DNA from: Archangium lansingense
Lineage (GTDB): Bacteria > Myxococcota > Myxococcia > Myxococcales > Myxococcaceae
DNA: 64,000 nucleotides
Assembly: GCF_026626635.1 (NCBI RefSeq)
Contig: NZ_JAPNKA010000001.1
Span: 12,818,501-12,882,500, forward strand
Direction of reading: 5' to 3'
Made by a program: the position numbers and the translations under genes. The notes beneath the pieces are model-generated. The model was not told the origin of the DNA. It searched no databases and saw only the letters and a program-made list of their open reading frames with translations. Positions 1-10,094 of the stretch are shown here, in pieces (positions within the stretch are counted from its first letter, which is position 1; every line of letters starts with the position of its first letter).

Positions 1-1766
1 CGCTCTCCCTGGTGGAGGTGGCCGGAGCGCTGCGCACCTCGGGGGCCCTGCGCGCCACGCCGGGCGGAGAGTGGTACGTGGCCGCGGACGAGCTGCTGCA
101 CGTCTCGGTGACTCCCCTCTTCGAGCGGCTCGCCGGGCGCGCCCTCTCCGTACTGCCCGCGGCGCACCAGGGCCTGGCGCAGCTGTGCGCGGTGCTGGGC
201 CAGGAGCTGACGGTGGCCCAGGTGGACGCCGCGCAGCGGCACCTCGATATAAAGGAGGACACGGCGCGCGTGGCCGGGCTGGACGCGGGCGCGGGGCTCG
301 CCCGGCTGGAGCGGGCGGGACTGCTGAGGGCGACGGGCCCGGAGCGCTACACCTTCCGCCAGCCCCAGCTTCGTGAGGCCCTCGAGCGCGCCCTGCCCAC
401 CCCGTGGCGCCGAGCGCTGCACGCGGCGGCACTACGAGGACTCTCGGGACAGGGAGAGGCGGAGCAGCGACGACGGGCGCGCCATGCCGCGGCCTGTGGG
501 GCGCACGAGGAGTCCTTCGCCGCCTGGTTCTCCCTGGGCGAAGCCGCGCGGCAGGCCCACCGCCACGTGGAGGCCGAGCAGAACTACACTCACGCCCTGG
601 CACAGCTCCCCGAGGGAGACACGGCCCGGCGCGCACGGGTGCTGGCGGGGCGAGGCCGGGTGCGCTACCGCACGCACCGCTTCCGCGAGGCGCTGGTGGA
701 CCTGAGTGCGGCGCGAGCGCTGGCCGGAGCCCTGGGTAACACCGCGCTGGAGGTGGACCTGCTGTTGGAGGAGGCCACCGTCCTGGACTGGCTGGAGGAC
801 GCGGAGGGCACGGCGGCGCGCACCCAGGAAGCACTAGAGAAGGCCGAGTCGCTCGACGACCCGCGCTTGTCCGTACGCTGCTCGCTGGCCCGGGCGCGGC
901 AGGCGTGGCGCCAGGGAGACTGGGCACGCGCGACCCGGCTGCTCACCGCCACGGTGGAGTCGGCCACGCTCGCACGGGACACGGAGACGCGCGTCATCGC
1001 TCTGATGATGCAGGGCACGGGGCTGGCGCTGGCCGGGGAGGTGGACGCCTCGGCGCGCGCCTTCGACGAGGGACTGGCCCTATGCCGCAAGGAGGGGGAC
1101 GCGCTGCACCTGGCCGCCACCCTCATCAACCGCACCTTCCTCTGGCGCCTGCGCGGAGACCTGGAGGGCAACGAGCGCGACTTGCGCGAGGCCATCGCCG
1201 TAGCGCGAGAGCTGGGCCACGCGCAGGTGGAGCGCTGGTCGGTGGGCCAGCTCGCCGAGTGCCTGCACTGGATGGGGCGCTCGCGGGAAGCGCTGGGGCT
1301 GGCGCGGCGCGCGCATGAGTTGGGAGTGCGCTTCTTCGGCGAGCACCCGGTGGCGGTGGACGCGGTGCTGCTGGCGCGGGTGTGCGCGGCCCTCGAGGAC
1401 ATACCGGAGGCACGCCGGCTGCTGGACTGGCTCTCCACCCACTGCCGGCCCGAGCACACCCCGCCCAACACCCTGGCCCTGTGGCGGCTGGTGGAGCTGC
1501 GGGTGCGCGAGGCGGAGTCCAGCACCCGGGACGCCGGGGCCTGGAAGGTGCTCGCCGAGGAGTCCCAGCCGAACACCTCGGGCGATGAGCTGACGGAGGT
1601 GCTCTACCAGGCCACCCTCTCCGCGCTCCGGGCCGGGTGTCGCGACGAGGCCCGCGAGTGGCTCGCCCAGGCCGAGAGCACCGCGGCGGCCTCTCCTCTC
1701 TGGCGCTCGCGCCTGGAGGGGCTGCGCGTTGCCTGGGAGTCCACACCGGAGGCCCGGAGCCCGTAG
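1..1766 (+). CDS. ATPase/TPR regulatory protein, C-terminal part (5' end outside window)
   Basis: The reading frame is open from the first bases of the window and a GTG lies at position 12, but the protein appears already in mid-domain, so the true start is probably upstream. Visible residues begin with the winged-helix-like end of a STAND/AAA ATPase module (segment LPAAHQGLAQLCAVLGQ resembles LPAGQKALAQLCSVVGR in the complete paralogue at 21032-25078). Many helical, alanine/arginine-rich TPR-like units follow to the end. No kinase motif lies inside the window. In the family such tails follow a Ser/Thr kinase and an ATPase and act as sensory or scaffold arrays in the cytoplasm. It sits about 95 bp upstream of the lipoprotein at 1861. 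The assignment rests on the paralogue; the specific role is unknown. Confidence 0.8.
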   Translation, partial: LSLVEVAGALRTSGALRATPGGEWYVAADELLHVSVTPLFERLAGRALSVLPAAHQGLAQLCAVLGQELTVAQVDAAQRHLDIKEDTARVAGLDAGAGLARLERAGLLRATGPERYTFRQPQLREALERALPTPWRRALHAAALRGLSGQGEAEQRRRARHAAACGAHEESFAAWFSLGEAARQAHRHVEAEQNYTHALAQLPEGDTARRARVLAGRGRVRYRTHRFREALVDLSAARALAGALGNTALEVDLLLEEATVLDWLEDAEGTAARTQEALEKAESLDDPRLSVRCSLARARQAWRQGDWARATRLLTATVESATLARDTETRVIALMMQGTGLALAGEVDASARAFDEGLALCRKEGDALHLAATLINRTFLWRLRGDLEGNERDLREAIAVARELGHAQVERWSVGQLAECLHWMGRSREALGLARRAHELGVRFFGEHPVAVDAVLLARVCAALEDIPEARRLLDWLSTHCRPEHTPPNTLALWRLVELRVREAESSTRDAGAWKVLAEESQPNTSGDELTEVLYQATLSALRAGCRDEAREWLAQAESTAAASPLWRSRLEGLRVAWESTPEARSP

Positions 1767-1860
1767 CCCCGGAAGCAACAGGGTCTCCGGCCACCTTCCA
1801 ACCTCCGACGATGGATGATCCACCCTCTCCCTGGCCCGCACCATGCACACGAGGACGAGC

Positions 1861-3354
1861 ATGAAATCCCAGCGCCTCACGAACACCTGTGGTTTCCAGC
1901 ACTTCCGGTTCCACGCCCTCGCACTAGGGGTGCTGCTGCTCGGTGCCCCGGGTTGCCAGCCCGACACGTCGGATGAGGGGCTCGACACGTCGACCGGCAC
2001 GGTGGAGGGGGGGCTGCGGGTGGCCAACTCGCTCACCACTCAGGCGCTGGTGCTCAACGCCATCTCCACCAACCCCTGGGCGAACGACCTGGTGGCCGCC
2101 GGGGGACTGGCGCCGCTGTTCCACCCCGTCACGGGCAACACCTACCTCCGGCTCCAGCTTCGGGACGTGGACGCGCAGCGCTTCATGTCCTACCTGGTGA
2201 GCTGCGCGCTGCCCGCGGGCAATACCGTCGCCTGGAAGGATCCGCTCACGTCGACGGTGCGCACCTGGGAGGGCAAGGCGGGCCTGTGCCCCCAGTGGGA
2301 GCTCGGCGCGCCCACCGACGTGTGCAAGCGGCGGGTGTCGTCATGTCTGCTGGCGCGAAACAACGCCCTGGGCCGCCGGGTAGAGCTGTCCATGCGAGGG
2401 GAGGATCCACTGCAGCCCACGCTCTTCTCGCTGGAGACCGAGACGCGACCGGTGGAGTACGACCCGGACCTCGGGAACGCCCGGGTGCCGAGCTACGAGA
2501 CCTGTACCTCGACGCAGCTTGGGGTGAGCCGAGACTGCGGCTGGACGGCGGACTTCATCGGCCGGTGCACGCCGGGGCAGACGGTGCGGCTGGGGACGGG
2601 AGGCAAGGCGCCGGACCAGTGCACCACGGGCTCGGCGCTGGGCTCGTCGAGCGGCGCGCGCATGATGCTGCGCGTATGTGACGGCATCATCGGCTGTGAT
2701 CAGGGCAGCGATCGCAACCTCGGCCAGAGCCAGGGGACGTGCGCCACCACGAATGCCGCGGTGACGTTTACCTGCGGCTCGGGCTTCTTCAACGTGATGA
2801 GCGCGCCCTACGACAGCTCGCTGACGGGGGCTGTCAACGTGGCGGTGGAGACGAGCACGTCCGCAGCCACCAGCTACCGGCTCTCGGAGAAGGCGGTGTA
2901 CCGGGTTCGCGAGGGCGCCTACTACGGCAACATCTTCGACTCCACGGCGCTGGCGACGAAGGTGTTCGTCGATGACACCGGCCACCTCGTGGGCAAAGAC
3001 CAGATCATCCAGGGCTCGGTGTACAAGAAGATGTTCTCCTGCCAGGCGCCGGAGTGGACCAACGAGGCGGCGTATGCCTCGCACCGCGTCTGTGCACTGC
3101 CGGGCTCTGGGGCCAACTGCGCGGCCAAGCCGGTGGGCGACTGCTTCAACTACTCGAACCCCCTGGCCTCGAAGTGCAAGAAGGATGACGGGGCGGTGGT
3201 GTGGGGGGATGGAGACTTCGAGGAGTGCTACGATCCGAGCGGAACGCTGTGGAATGAGCCCATCACCGTGTTCCTGAACGAGCCGTGTGGGCTGATGCCG
3301 GGAGCCCCGGCCGATTCCTGCGTCTGGCGTGGCAGCAGCACCTCCAAGAAGTAG
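1861..3354 (+). CDS. Cysteine-rich lipoprotein of unknown function
   Basis: A 497-residue protein starting at ATG 1861, chosen because GAGGA lies five bases upstream; an in-frame ATG at 1843 is the alternative. The N-terminus has a hydrophobic stretch (LALGVLLLGAPGC) ending in Cys32, a plausible but imperfect lipobox, so export and lipid anchoring are likely. The mature part is rich in cysteines spread through the chain, which suggests disulfides in a periplasmic or surface domain. I do not recognise a catalytic motif. The gene ends 15 bp before a Ser/Thr kinase gene and the two probably share a transcript. The function is unknown. Confidence 0.75.
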   Translation: MKSQRLTNTCGFQHFRFHALALGVLLLGAPGCQPDTSDEGLDTSTGTVEGGLRVANSLTTQALVLNAISTNPWANDLVAAGGLAPLFHPVTGNTYLRLQLRDVDAQRFMSYLVSCALPAGNTVAWKDPLTSTVRTWEGKAGLCPQWELGAPTDVCKRRVSSCLLARNNALGRRVELSMRGEDPLQPTLFSLETETRPVEYDPDLGNARVPSYETCTSTQLGVSRDCGWTADFIGRCTPGQTVRLGTGGKAPDQCTTGSALGSSSGARMMLRVCDGIIGCDQGSDRNLGQSQGTCATTNAAVTFTCGSGFFNVMSAPYDSSLTGAVNVAVETSTSAATSYRLSEKAVYRVREGAYYGNIFDSTALATKVFVDDTGHLVGKDQIIQGSVYKKMFSCQAPEWTNEAAYASHRVCALPGSGANCAAKPVGDCFNYSNPLASKCKKDDGAVVWGDGDFEECYDPSGTLWNEPITVFLNEPCGLMPGAPADSCVWRGSSTSKK

Positions 3355-3369
3355 GGGAGCGCCCGAGGC

Positions 3370-4812
3370 ATGACGGACCGTCAGAACGATGCCCCCGGCG
3401 GGCCCCGGAATTCCGAGACCCGGGCCTGGTCGCTGTATGGCGAGGAGCTGTCGCCCGGGGCGCAGGTGGGCGGCTACGTCGTCGAGGGCACGCGGTACCG
3501 GGGGAGTGTCTCGACGCTCTACCGTGCGAAGGACGCCCGGAGCGGAACGCCGGCGGCCCTGAAGGTGATGCACCCGCAGTTCGCCGCCGCGCGCAGTGCG
3601 CTGCGCCGTTTCCAGCAGGAGGCGGAGACGCTGAAGCGGCTGCGGCACCGGCACATTGTCGACGTGCTGGAGCACGGGACGCTGGCGGACGGCCGGCCCT
3701 TCATCGCCATGGAGTGGCTGGAGGGCAGGGACCTGGCGGCGGAGCTGGCGGCGCGAGGACCCTTCTCCGCGCGGGAGGCGCTGGAGTTGCTGGAGCAGGT
3801 GGGCTCGGCGCTGAGGGCGGCGCACGGGGCGGGAGTGGTGCACCGGGATTTGAAGGCGCAGAACGTGGTGGTGCTGGCCGGGGAGGCGGGGCCGAGGGTG
3901 AAGCTGGTGGACTTCGGGGTGGCGAAGCTGCTGGCGCCGGAGGAGCCGGGCTCGGCGATGATGACGAGCACGGGGATGGTGCTGGGCACGCCGCTGTCCA
4001 TGGCACCGGAGCAGATTCGGGGGGAGACTCCAGACGCACGGACGGACCTGTACGGGCTGGGGGTGCTGCTGTACCAGCTCGTCACGGGCCAGCCGCCCTT
4101 CCAGGGGACGACGCAGATAGAGCTGGAGGAGCAGCACCTGCACGCACCAGTGCCGAGGGCGAGTGAGCGGGCCCCGGTGCCCGCGGCGCTGGACGCGGTG
4201 GTGGGACGCTGCCTGGAGAAGAAGAGGGAGGACCGGTACCCGGATGTGGACGCGGTACTGGAGGACTTGCGGCGCGCGGTGCGGGGGGAGAAGCAAGGCC
4301 GCGCGACGCAGGTACGGGCGCTGGGGTTGTACGTGGAGGCGAGGATGGGGGTGTTGGTGGACGACGCCACGCTGGACGCGGTGGACGCGCTGATGGAGCA
4401 CGTCCGCGAGCGGGCGGACGCGGTGGGGCTCAGGGTGATGGTGGAAGGGAGCAGCTTCCTGCTGGGGGTGACGGCGCTGCCGGACGAGGCAGACGCCGAG
4501 CGGGAGGCAAGGCGGCGGGTGCTGGAACTGGCACTCGCGCTGGCGGAGGAGCCCGCCCGGGGAGAGGGGACGGCGAGAGTGTCGCTGTCGCCCACGCTGC
4601 ACGTAGACACGGCAACGCTGCGCCCGGACGCGAGCGGCAGACCGGCCCTGGGGGGGGGCCGGCTGCTGCGGCTATCGGCCTGGACGGGAGACCACCCAGG
4701 CCGGGGAGTGGTGGTGACGGAGACGGCGCTGGAGGGGCTGGAGGACACCTTCCAAGTGGAAGTGCTCCCAGGCCGCGAGGGCCTGCGCCACGTCACCCGA
4801 AACGAAGCCTGA
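3370..4812 (+). CDS. Ser/Thr protein kinase with degenerate cyclase-like C-terminal domain
   Basis: This is a 480-residue cytoplasmic Hanks-type kinase. The kinase domain spans about residues 35-305: catalytic Lys65 in AALKVM, VVHRDLKAQN with Asp160, DFG at 181-183, and GTPLSMAPEQ as the activation-loop end. The glycine loop is poor (GTRYRGSVSTLY). Residues about 312-475 look like a class III nucleotide cyclase remnant: the start YVEARMGVLVDD and the end GRLLRLSAW...VVVTETALEGL match the fold's edges, but the usual metal aspartate pair is not evident, so it is probably a sensor or dimerisation domain. No transmembrane helix is seen. It lies just downstream of a lipoprotein gene and upstream of a small acidic protein gene. 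The kinase call is firm; the cyclase-like call is inference. Confidence 0.93.
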   Translation: MTDRQNDAPGGPRNSETRAWSLYGEELSPGAQVGGYVVEGTRYRGSVSTLYRAKDARSGTPAALKVMHPQFAAARSALRRFQQEAETLKRLRHRHIVDVLEHGTLADGRPFIAMEWLEGRDLAAELAARGPFSAREALELLEQVGSALRAAHGAGVVHRDLKAQNVVVLAGEAGPRVKLVDFGVAKLLAPEEPGSAMMTSTGMVLGTPLSMAPEQIRGETPDARTDLYGLGVLLYQLVTGQPPFQGTTQIELEEQHLHAPVPRASERAPVPAALDAVVGRCLEKKREDRYPDVDAVLEDLRRAVRGEKQGRATQVRALGLYVEARMGVLVDDATLDAVDALMEHVRERADAVGLRVMVEGSSFLLGVTALPDEADAEREARRRVLELALALAEEPARGEGTARVSLSPTLHVDTATLRPDASGRPALGGGRLLRLSAWTGDHPGRGVVVTETALEGLEDTFQVEVLPGREGLRHVTRNEA

Positions 4813-4961
4813 GTCCCCCAGTCGAGCCCTTCAGCAGAGCAAGGAAGCGGGCCAGCGCTGCCCCTCCCTCCGTGCCCGTGGCCAGCCGCCATCGGCGTCC
4901 TGTGAGCCCTTCCGGACGTGCGCAGCCTACAAGGGTTGAGCAGGCGGAGAGGAGCACGGCC

Positions 4962-5252
4962 ATGACGGACCCGGACAACGAATGGGACGACCTGGAGGCA
5001 GGTTGGGACGCCACGGGGGCGCTGGTTGGCTCGACGAGAGAGACGAGCGCCCGCAAGGCCCTGATAGGACCGACCCCCGACGAGGCGAGCTCGCTCGAGG
5101 TCCTAAGGTCGCAGGCCGGGGGAGAAGCACGGGGGACGGAGGCCGCCCCCACCTGGGGAGACCTCGCCCGGGCGCGCGAGAAGGAGTGCGCGGGGCACGC
5201 GCTGGACACCATCACGGACGTCGACGGCCACTACCTGGAGCCGCCGGACTGA
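4962..5252 (+). CDS. Small acidic hypothetical protein
   Basis: A 96-residue protein with an acidic N-terminus (MTDPDNEWDDLEAGWDATG) and a C-terminus ending HYLEPPD. The frame is open from 4872, but ATG 4962 follows a GGAG-like site and begins the protein-like composition. No domain, signal peptide or membrane segment is recognised. It lies 150 bp after the Ser/Thr kinase gene, in the same direction, and converges with the sigma-54 activator, leaving only 17 bp between stops. An adaptor or kinase substrate role would fit the position but nothing in the sequence proves it. Confidence 0.55.
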   Translation: MTDPDNEWDDLEAGWDATGALVGSTRETSARKALIGPTPDEASSLEVLRSQAGGEARGTEAAPTWGDLARAREKECAGHALDTITDVDGHYLEPPD

Positions 5253-5269
5253 GCGGCTCGGGCGGGGGC

Positions 5270-6628
<1,359 letters not shown>

Positions 6629-6737
6629 GCGCCCGAGGTTAGCAGCCCATCCCCCCCCCGCACGCAACTCCTGGCGTACATTGACGACAATAGGAGCGTA
6701 CCTGGGCCGATGTAGGCCCTTTTGCTGGGACCGACCC

Positions 6738-7505
6738 ATGCTCGTCCGCTCGAACGCCGCCACCGTCCGCCCCCTGCCGGCCACCCAGACCACCCCGGCA
6801 GCCCCCGCCGAGGCCCGCCGTGCCGCGAGCCCGACGCCGCGCCCGGTGGGAGGGAGGGACGTCTTCGAGCCCTCGGGCCAGCCGCCGCGCTTCGAGGGGC
6901 TGTCGGACAAGGCGCTCATCCAGGCGCTGCATGACGCGACGGCGAAGCACAAGGACCTCGGCTACAACCAGGCCCGCAAGATCATCTTCACCGCCCTGGA
7001 CAACCACGAGGGCAAGGTGAAGTGCGTGTACACGGGCCGCGAGCTGAAGACGAACAAGATTCCCAACAGCTCCGACATGAACACGGAGCACACCTGGCCG
7101 CAGTCGAAGGGCGCGACGGGGGCGGCGAAGAGTGACTTGCACCACCTCTTCCCCACGGACAGCAAGGCCAACAGCCAGCGCAGCAGCTATCCGTTCGGCG
7201 AGGTGCAGAAGGTGAAGTGGAGCAGCCCGAGCGGGGCGAAGCTGGGCACGGACGCCGAGGGGCGCACGGTGTTCGAGCCGCCGCCCGAGCACAAGGGCAA
7301 CGTGGCGCGGGCGCTCTTCTACTTCTCCACGACGTACGGCAAGCAGATTCCGGCGGCCGAGGAGGCGGTGCTGAAGAAGTGGAACGTGCAGGACAAGGTG
7401 GACGCGGCGGAGCTGACGCGCAACAGCGCCATCGAGAAGTACCAGGGCAACCGCAACCCCTTCGTGGACGACGCCTCGCTGGCGCAGCGCATCTCGGACT
7501 TCTAA
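6738..7505 (+). CDS. Endonuclease I family nuclease
   Basis: A 255-residue protein of the bacterial endonuclease I (EndA/Vvn) superfamily. The beta-beta-alpha-metal active site is complete: EHTWPQSKG, then SDLHHLFPTD, then KANSQRSSYPFGEV, the characteristic His-Trp-Pro, Asp-Leu-His and Arg/Phe-Gly set. Relatives cut DNA and RNA non-specifically using magnesium. No convincing signal peptide is seen; residues 1-45 are Ala/Pro/Arg-rich and look unstructured, so localisation is open. ATG 6738 was chosen over an upstream in-frame GTG/ATG at 6627 because the longer form overlaps the divergent activator gene. The 109-bp divergent spacer suggests shared control, possibly nutrient scavenging from prey DNA (inference). 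Confidence 0.92.
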   Translation: MLVRSNAATVRPLPATQTTPAAPAEARRAASPTPRPVGGRDVFEPSGQPPRFEGLSDKALIQALHDATAKHKDLGYNQARKIIFTALDNHEGKVKCVYTGRELKTNKIPNSSDMNTEHTWPQSKGATGAAKSDLHHLFPTDSKANSQRSSYPFGEVQKVKWSSPSGAKLGTDAEGRTVFEPPPEHKGNVARALFYFSTTYGKQIPAAEEAVLKKWNVQDKVDAAELTRNSAIEKYQGNRNPFVDDASLAQRISDF

Positions 7506-7561
7506 TCCCCTCGAGGCAGGTCCGCGAAGGTACGCCCCTGCTAAACCACTGCGACCATTTC

Positions 7562-7583
7562 CCCTCTCCCGAGGGGAGAGGGA
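7562..7583. repeat. CCCTCTCCC/GGGAGAGGG hairpin, dispersed family copy 1
   Basis: A nine-base inverted repeat CCCTCTCCC and GGGAGAGGG with a very small loop, between the nuclease gene and the next gene. It belongs to the same sequence family as copies at 8745-8832, 54852-54887 and 60848-60880. It probably forms a strong hairpin and may end transcription of the nuclease gene, though no T-tract follows. Confidence 0.8.
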
Positions 7584-7633
7584 AGCGTTCTTCCCCATGG
7601 GTACTGCCCTGAAAGGATTAGGCTGCGCAGGTG

Positions 7634-8305
7634 ATGGCCGACCTCTCCCCGCTGTGGGCACTGGTGCCCGGTATCTCGTCCGGGCGCTCGGAAACAGGCT
7701 CGGGTGTGCCGCTCGCGAAGGTGGGCGGCGTGCCGGAGCCCGTAGGCGTGCTGCGCTGGCCGGTATGTGCCGCATGCGGCGAGCCCATGCGCTTCCTCTT
7801 CCAGCTTCCGCACGTGCCCGGGAGGTTGGACCTGGCGCCGTACGCCGCGGTGTACGTCTTCCAGTGCGAAAACCCGGACACTGCCTGTGAGCGATGGGAC
7901 CCGCACGCGGGGGCCAACGCGGTGGTGGCGGTGGAGTCGGGCGCGGCCTCGCTGGAGGGGACGCGGCCCACGGGTGTGCCCTACGCGGAGTGGAACCTGG
8001 GCCTCGCCCTGGCCGAAGAGGACACCGAGGCGCTCTCGGTGGACGTGAACGAGGCCACGGACGAGCAGCTCGCCGCGCTGGACCGGGCGCTGGAGGAGGC
8101 ACCGGAAAGCAAGGTGGGCGGAGTGGCCGGCTGGGTGAACGGGGATGCCACGCCGGAGTGCTGCGGCGAGCCCATGCGCTTCGTGGCGCAGCTCGCGGCG
8201 ATGCCCTTCGGGTTGGCCTTCGGGGACAACGGCCGGGGCTACCTCTTCCGATGCCGGAGGGGCGAGTGCGGCACGCCCTTCCGCTTCACCTGGCAGGGCG
8301 CATAG
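7634..8305 (+). CDS. Zinc-ribbon-like protein with duplicated CGEPMRF units (DUF1963-like)
   Basis: About 223 residues. Two similar blocks are visible: VCAACGEPMRFLFQLP near the N-terminus, followed by VFQCENPDTACERW, and ECCGEPMRFVAQLAAMP near the C-terminus, followed by LFRCRRGECGTPFRF. The paired cysteines are typical of zinc-binding ribbons and the layout resembles the DUF1963/YwqG group, whose biochemical role is not established. An acidic linker lies between the blocks. GTG 7631 is directly followed by ATG 7634; I chose the ATG. It precedes the TerB-like gene by about 100 bp in the same direction. The family placement is tentative. Confidence 0.75.
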   Translation: MADLSPLWALVPGISSGRSETGSGVPLAKVGGVPEPVGVLRWPVCAACGEPMRFLFQLPHVPGRLDLAPYAAVYVFQCENPDTACERWDPHAGANAVVAVESGAASLEGTRPTGVPYAEWNLGLALAEEDTEALSVDVNEATDEQLAALDRALEEAPESKVGGVAGWVNGDATPECCGEPMRFVAQLAAMPFGLAFGDNGRGYLFRCRRGECGTPFRFTWQGA

Positions 8306-8405
8306 AGGGACGCCGCTCCCCTGCTCGCCCAGCATCGGGCCGAGCGTCTTGTCCGTGGACGAGGATGCGGGAACGGGCGACGCTCGGGGTGGAGACGACA
8401 CCCGG

Positions 8406-8738
8406 ATGACGACACCGACCGACGACCGCTTCTACATCGAGCTGCTCAAGCTGTTGCTGCACGTGGCCTGGAGTGACGACGAGCTCAAGTCGAGCGAGGC
8501 GCAAGCGCTGATCGGCGCGGCACAGCGGTGGAAGGTCCCGCTGCCGGAGCTACAGCGACTGGAGCGGTGCCTGGAGACGGGCGAGCCCCTGCCGGCACCG
8601 AACCTGGGACTGCTGCGCCAGCGAGCGGACGAGGTGCTCGCAACGGTGCGCACGCTCATCGCGAGTGACTCCGAGGTGCACTTCTCCGAGGAGGAAATGC
8701 TCGCGCAGATTCGCGAGCTACTGGGCCTGAGTTCGTAA
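8406..8738 (+). CDS. TerB-like small helical protein
   Basis: A 110-residue all-helical protein beginning MTTPTDDRFYIELLKLLLHVAWSDDE. The acidic repeat pattern AWSDDELKSSEAQALIGAA and later IASDSEVHFSEEEMLAQIREL matches the TerB/DUF533 fold, in which paired acidic motifs bind metal and the protein attaches to membrane complexes in stress or tellurite-resistance systems. ATG 8406 starts this domain exactly; the same frame is open from 8145 but that part is the shadow of the preceding gene. No other ter genes are nearby, so a tellurite role cannot be claimed. Confidence 0.75.
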   Translation: MTTPTDDRFYIELLKLLLHVAWSDDELKSSEAQALIGAAQRWKVPLPELQRLERCLETGEPLPAPNLGLLRQRADEVLATVRTLIASDSEVHFSEEEMLAQIRELLGLSS

Positions 8739-8744
8739 CGCATG

Positions 8745-8832
8745 CTCCCTCTCCCTCTGGGAGAGGGCGGGGGGTGAGGGTAGTCCGCAGCGTGTACACC
8801 CTCACCCTAACCCTCTCCCAAAGGGAGAGGGG
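8745..8832. terminator. Paired inverted copies of the CCCTCTCC repeat, likely bidirectional terminator
   Basis: Two copies of the dispersed hairpin family face each other: 8745-8780 (CTCCCTCTGGGAGAGGG then a G-rich run and TGAGGG) and 8799-8832 (CCCTCACCCT, then a CTCTCCC/GGGAGAG hairpin). Each copy is a hairpin by itself and the two copies together can form a longer one. The block sits exactly between the convergent TerB-like and hydrolase genes, the expected place for a two-way terminator. Confidence 0.7.
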
Positions 8833-8849
8833 ACCTCCACGGGCCCTCG

Positions 8850-10016
8850 CTACTCATCGAGCAACTGCGCCCAGAAGGAGACGAGCCACCAGACATCGTC
8901 CAGCTCCTTCTTTCGATCGAACTCGGCATGCGAGATGAGGGGAGAGAGCAACAGCCGCACCTGGGTCCGGGGCTCCAGCCAGCGCGCGAGGAGCACGGAC
9001 TCGATGGCGGGGATGACGGAGTCATCCGTGCCATGCAGCAAGAAAACAGGCGAGGACGGGGCCGGTGAGAGCTCGGGCGAGAGCGACGGATCACTGGCGA
9101 AGACCTTCGCGTGCGGCAGCAGCAGCGGCCCGAGCGCGGCAACATCCCGCTCGTTCACGTACTTCATGAGGGTGGCGGCGGGCTCGGGCATCTCCGACTG
9201 CATCCGCCGAGCCTCGGCGAAGGTCTCCTCGGCCTTGCGCAAGTCCCTCAAAGCGAGGTGCGAGGCACGCAGGAAGGTGAGGATGCCCGCGCGCAGCGTC
9301 TCCACCTGCTCGGGGGGAACCACCTGCGCGGCCACGTTGAGCAGGATGACCGCCACACCATAGTCATGGGGCTTGCGGTGCTGGCCACCGGGCTCGATGC
9401 CCGTACAAAGGAAGGCGAGCACACGCGAAAGGTCGCCATGTCCTCCAAGGGAGAACGTAAAGGCGACCTTGCCGGCGAGCGAAGGCCGTCCAGCGGCGAC
9501 GAGGGAGAGCCCGCCGGAGAAGCTGATGCCCATGAGACCCACCCGCCCATCGGGCGCGAGCTCCGGCTGAGCGGAGGCCCAGAGAGCGGCGTCCTCGAGC
9601 ATGTCCGGCTCACGCGGGGTGATCTGATAGCGCAGCAGGTCGGGCAGCTCGGGAGTGAGAACGGTGAGTCCCCCGGCGGAGAGGTCCCTCGCGAGCTTCA
9701 CCAACCGGGGCTCGTCGATGCCATCACCGTGCACGCCGGTGGTGAGGAGCACCGTGCGGCCGCGGGGGCGCTCGGGCCGGAAGAGGCGGGCCCGCATGGG
9801 GCCATGGCGGGTGGGAATCCGCACCTCCTCCTCGGTGACGGGGCCGGTGTCCCAGCGAGAGAGGCGCCCGGCCAGACCGTCGTGCATGCCAGCGGCGCGG
9901 GCCACCAGGGACAGGCCGCGCAGGTAATGCGGGACGGCGAACAGCGCCACGAGCAGCAGCCCTCCGAGGAGGGCCAGGAGCGTCGCTCTGCGGGTGCGTG
10001 GGCGCATCGGGGCCAT
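8850..10016 (-). CDS. Membrane-anchored alpha/beta hydrolase
   Basis: A 388-residue protein with an N-terminal hydrophobic segment (about residues 11-30, ATLLALLGGLLLVALFAVPH) that is a membrane anchor or uncleaved signal. The hydrolase fold follows: LLTTGVHGDGIDE as the oxyanion region, GISFSGG with nucleophile Ser167, FLLHGTDDSVIP supplying the acidic residue, and SHAEFD supplying the catalytic His. This resembles dienelactone-hydrolase or prolyl-oligopeptidase-type esterases; the substrate cannot be told. ATG 10016 begins MAPMRPR; the second Met at 10007 is also possible. It is convergent with the TerB-like gene and follows the DUF4476 gene in the same direction with a 78-bp gap. Confidence 0.85.
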   Translation of the reverse strand: MAPMRPRTRRATLLALLGGLLLVALFAVPHYLRGLSLVARAAGMHDGLAGRLSRWDTGPVTEEEVRIPTRHGPMRARLFRPERPRGRTVLLTTGVHGDGIDEPRLVKLARDLSAGGLTVLTPELPDLLRYQITPREPDMLEDAALWASAQPELAPDGRVGLMGISFSGGLSLVAAGRPSLAGKVAFTFSLGGHGDLSRVLAFLCTGIEPGGQHRKPHDYGVAVILLNVAAQVVPPEQVETLRAGILTFLRASHLALRDLRKAEETFAEARRMQSEMPEPAATLMKYVNERDVAALGPLLLPHAKVFASDPSLSPELSPAPSSPVFLLHGTDDSVIPAIESVLLARWLEPRTQVRLLLSPLISHAEFDRKKELDDVWWLVSFWAQLLDE

Positions 10017-10094
10017 TCAAACACAAAGGGCCAGACCCGCTGGGGCTGTCGTGCCCCGCGAGCCTGGCCCCTGGGAGGACCCTGCCACCTGACG

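Noticed and set aside
2341..4602. A 753-codon minus-strand frame across the lipoprotein and kinase genes
   Set aside because: It has no ribosome site or domain; it crosses two well-supported genes and has shadow-like composition.
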